Below are positions 62,443 to 64,000 of a stretch of 64,000 nucleotides of DNA, piece by piece. Positions within the stretch are counted from its first letter, which is position 1. The number at the start of each line of letters is the position of its first letter. A program made the position numbers and the translations under genes. This stretch comes from Protopterus annectens (lineage: Eukaryota; Chordata; Ceratodontiformes; Protopteridae): NCBI RefSeq assembly GCF_019279795.1, contig NC_056744.1, positions 898,842,110 through 898,906,109 of the forward strand, written 5' to 3'. Below the pieces are notes generated by a model. It saw only the letters and a list, made by a program, of their open reading frames with translations, was not told where the DNA came from and did not search any database.

Positions 62443-63935
62443 AGTATTTGCCTAGATGTTAATACAGCCAAGTTAAATTTGCTTACATAGTACAAAGACA
62501 AAATTCTCAATGAAAAGGTTTGGGACTTGGCCCTTGTGGCAGAGATTTAGCAGTATCTGACTTAAATATAGTGATCAGAGGCTCTGAAAGGAAAGAAAAG
62601 GAGAAACTCTACTAAACTGTCATGTTGTAGTGAGGCAGTATAGTTGGTATTTATTATGAAAAGAGATGGAGGAAGGACCACAGTGAGTCAGAGCAAGAGA
62701 GTATGGAGTGGAAGGACCACAGTGAGTCAAAACAAGAGAATATGGGGAAAATATAGTAGAGTGATGGTAAAAAAAAGTTTGAATATAAGCTGAAAGGTTA
62801 GAAGGAAATACTAGAAATAAAAACTGCCACATAACGCTGAAACACTTCTTGGATACAAGGCTGTGATGAACCGGACCTTTCAACTGCTGTTTGAAAGCCA
62901 AATTCTGCTTTTTTTGGTCTGTGACAATTGTAGCAGTGGCCACTGTTTGCTGCAGGTATTTTGCCCACAGCATTCTGTTGGAGACTGGTGATCGCAAGAA
63001 GATAATTCCTTGCAAGGTAGTCAAGGAGGCTTATGTCATTTGGGGAGGCAGATGATGGGCATGTGTAGTGTGCAATAGTGGTAGTTGCTTGAGCAAAACA
63101 TCTTTTGATGACTGCCAGGATAATGATTGTGCATCATTTGGCTCTTGCTTGGATGAGGAACCAATGTGCAATGGCAAAACAATTGGCCAAATGATTGGCA
63201 GATGCAGTGGTGCAAAATTTCAGAGTCCACCCTGATCTTAACCAGGCTATATATTCTTCTCTCAGTCTGTTAGAGTGATGAACTTCGGGTGCAGATAAAT
63301 ATTTTACTTGCACCCATGTTTTTGCAGATTACAGCGTAAAGTAAAAGAAAATACTTATTCTTTTAATTGCTCAGATATTTACTTTAACCTCTTTAGTCTT
63401 GCTAGGTGAACATTCTGTTACATTAAAATTGGGAGTAAAGTCCTACTGACACCTTCTAAAGAGTATTAGTAAATATCATCATAGAATTGTGCAAAGTCTG
63501 TCTTTGCTTATCGTTTGGCAGGGGGGGGCATGTGTTTTCCCCATTAGTTGTACTAAATTTGCATTTGTTACATGAATGAATTTACCAGCCTGAAAGTATT
63601 TTAAAACAGAGTCATCTCCCTTAGCCCAGAATAACTCTCATGAAATATGTTTATAGACACTAAACTGTTTCAGCTGTTCATATGTACTGTTTACACAAGG
63701 TTTCATTTAGCAATGTAGTAATGCTGTTATGCACAAAATCAAAGGAGGAAAAAATCTTGGTTATTTTATTTATGCCTTTTTAAATAAATCCCAATTGGCT
63801 TGTGTCTGAACTGGAGTAGTTAAAGATGATTGCAGGATCTTAATCCTGTCAAAGTGAATTTGTTTCTGTTTTGTACTGAGGTGAACTGAATCAATATATT
63901 TTCTACTTTTAATGTTATCCTTTTACATTTTGTAG
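62443..63935 (+). other. No recognisable gene; small tandem duplication
   Basis: This is AT-rich unassigned sequence. A 39-bp unit is present twice (62671-62709 and 62710-62748; GGAAGGACCACAGTGAGTCA). Minus-strand open frames at 62620-63024 and 63036-63230 show no known motifs. The last part (63910-63935) is pyrimidine-rich and ends in TTTTGTAG, a plausible 3' splice site for the exon candidate that follows. Confidence 0.45.
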
Positions 63936-63992
63936 CCCCTGCTGGATATCTGTTTGTACATCTTCAAGTTAACAAGTGCAATAGGTGCTCAG
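63936..63992 (+). CDS. Candidate 57-bp internal exon of an unidentified host gene
   Basis: The segment is bounded by a good 3' splice site (pyrimidine-rich tract, then TTTTGTAG, ending at 63935) and a consensus 5' splice site (CAG then GTAAGTTT, 63990-64000). Its length is 57 bp, a multiple of three. Two frames are open: frame 1 reads PLLDICLYIFKLTSAIGAQ, frame 3 reads PAGYLFVHLQVNKCNRCS; the remaining frame has a stop. I do not recognise the protein. No transposon homology is visible here. It may be a chance combination of splice-like words, since there is only one exon and the window ends 8 bp later. Confidence 0.4.
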
Positions 63993-64000
63993 GTAAGTTT

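Noticed and set aside
62620-63230. Two minus-strand open frames of 134 and 64 codons
   Set aside because: No motifs; one contains the translation of a 39-bp tandem duplication. Probably chance frames.
1-64000. Bacterial-type features such as operons, Shine-Dalgarno sites or CRISPR arrays
   Set aside because: The sequence is clearly eukaryotic (DIRS, CR1, L2, SINE, long microsatellites). No regularly spaced repeat array of CRISPR type is present.

Overview
This window looks like intergenic or intronic DNA from a vertebrate with a very large genome, most plausibly a salamander, another amphibian or a lungfish. I infer this from the high load of DIRS-type tyrosine-recombinase retrotransposons together with CR1-like and L2-like LINEs, a tRNA-derived SINE and long GT/TA microsatellites. 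No complete host gene is visible. The only host-gene candidate is a 57-bp exon-like segment at the right edge (63936-63992). Almost every long open frame belongs to a mobile element, and nearly all are broken by stops or frameshifts. Family labels (A, B, C, D, E) are mine. Layout: 1-2404 is the 3' half of DIRS-A copy 1. 2405-3654 is a decayed DIRS gag-like stretch. 3655-9831 is a full-length DIRS-B copy (B1). 9832-11260 is a decayed DIRS recombinase region (DIRS-C). 11270-12500 is a CR1-like fragment. Next come three DIRS elements joined head to tail without spacer: D (about 12960-18757, badly decayed), E1 (18758-24749) and E2 (24750-30666). 31396 to about 34600 is an L2-like LINE on the minus strand. 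35640-36840 holds two pairs of direct repeats. From about 37.1 to 62.4 kb I read one old CR1 element on the plus strand that was split four times: by an inverted-repeat block carrying an L2-like LINE and DIRS-B2 (37577-46989), by a short DIRS-A derivative (A2, 47073-49330), by one minus-strand CR1 (49632-53540), and by a second minus-strand CR1 (54284-61096). That second CR1 itself carries a SINE, a 5'-truncated DIRS-A (A3) and a 600-bp microsatellite. 62443-63935 holds no recognisable gene. How the parts work: a full DIRS element here has inverted terminal repeats (ITRs), a gag-like ORF with an N-terminal Cys/His module and a basic RG-rich tail, an overlapping reverse transcriptase (RT)/RNase H (RH) frame, a tyrosine recombinase (YR), and then an internal complementary region (ICR) made of the reverse complements of the two outer tips, ahead of the right ITR. 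The sequence shows this directly for B1, E1 and E2. Established DIRS biology holds that the ICR helps form a circular intermediate which the YR integrates without target-site duplication. The A2 insertion site in this window shows such a duplication-free insertion.
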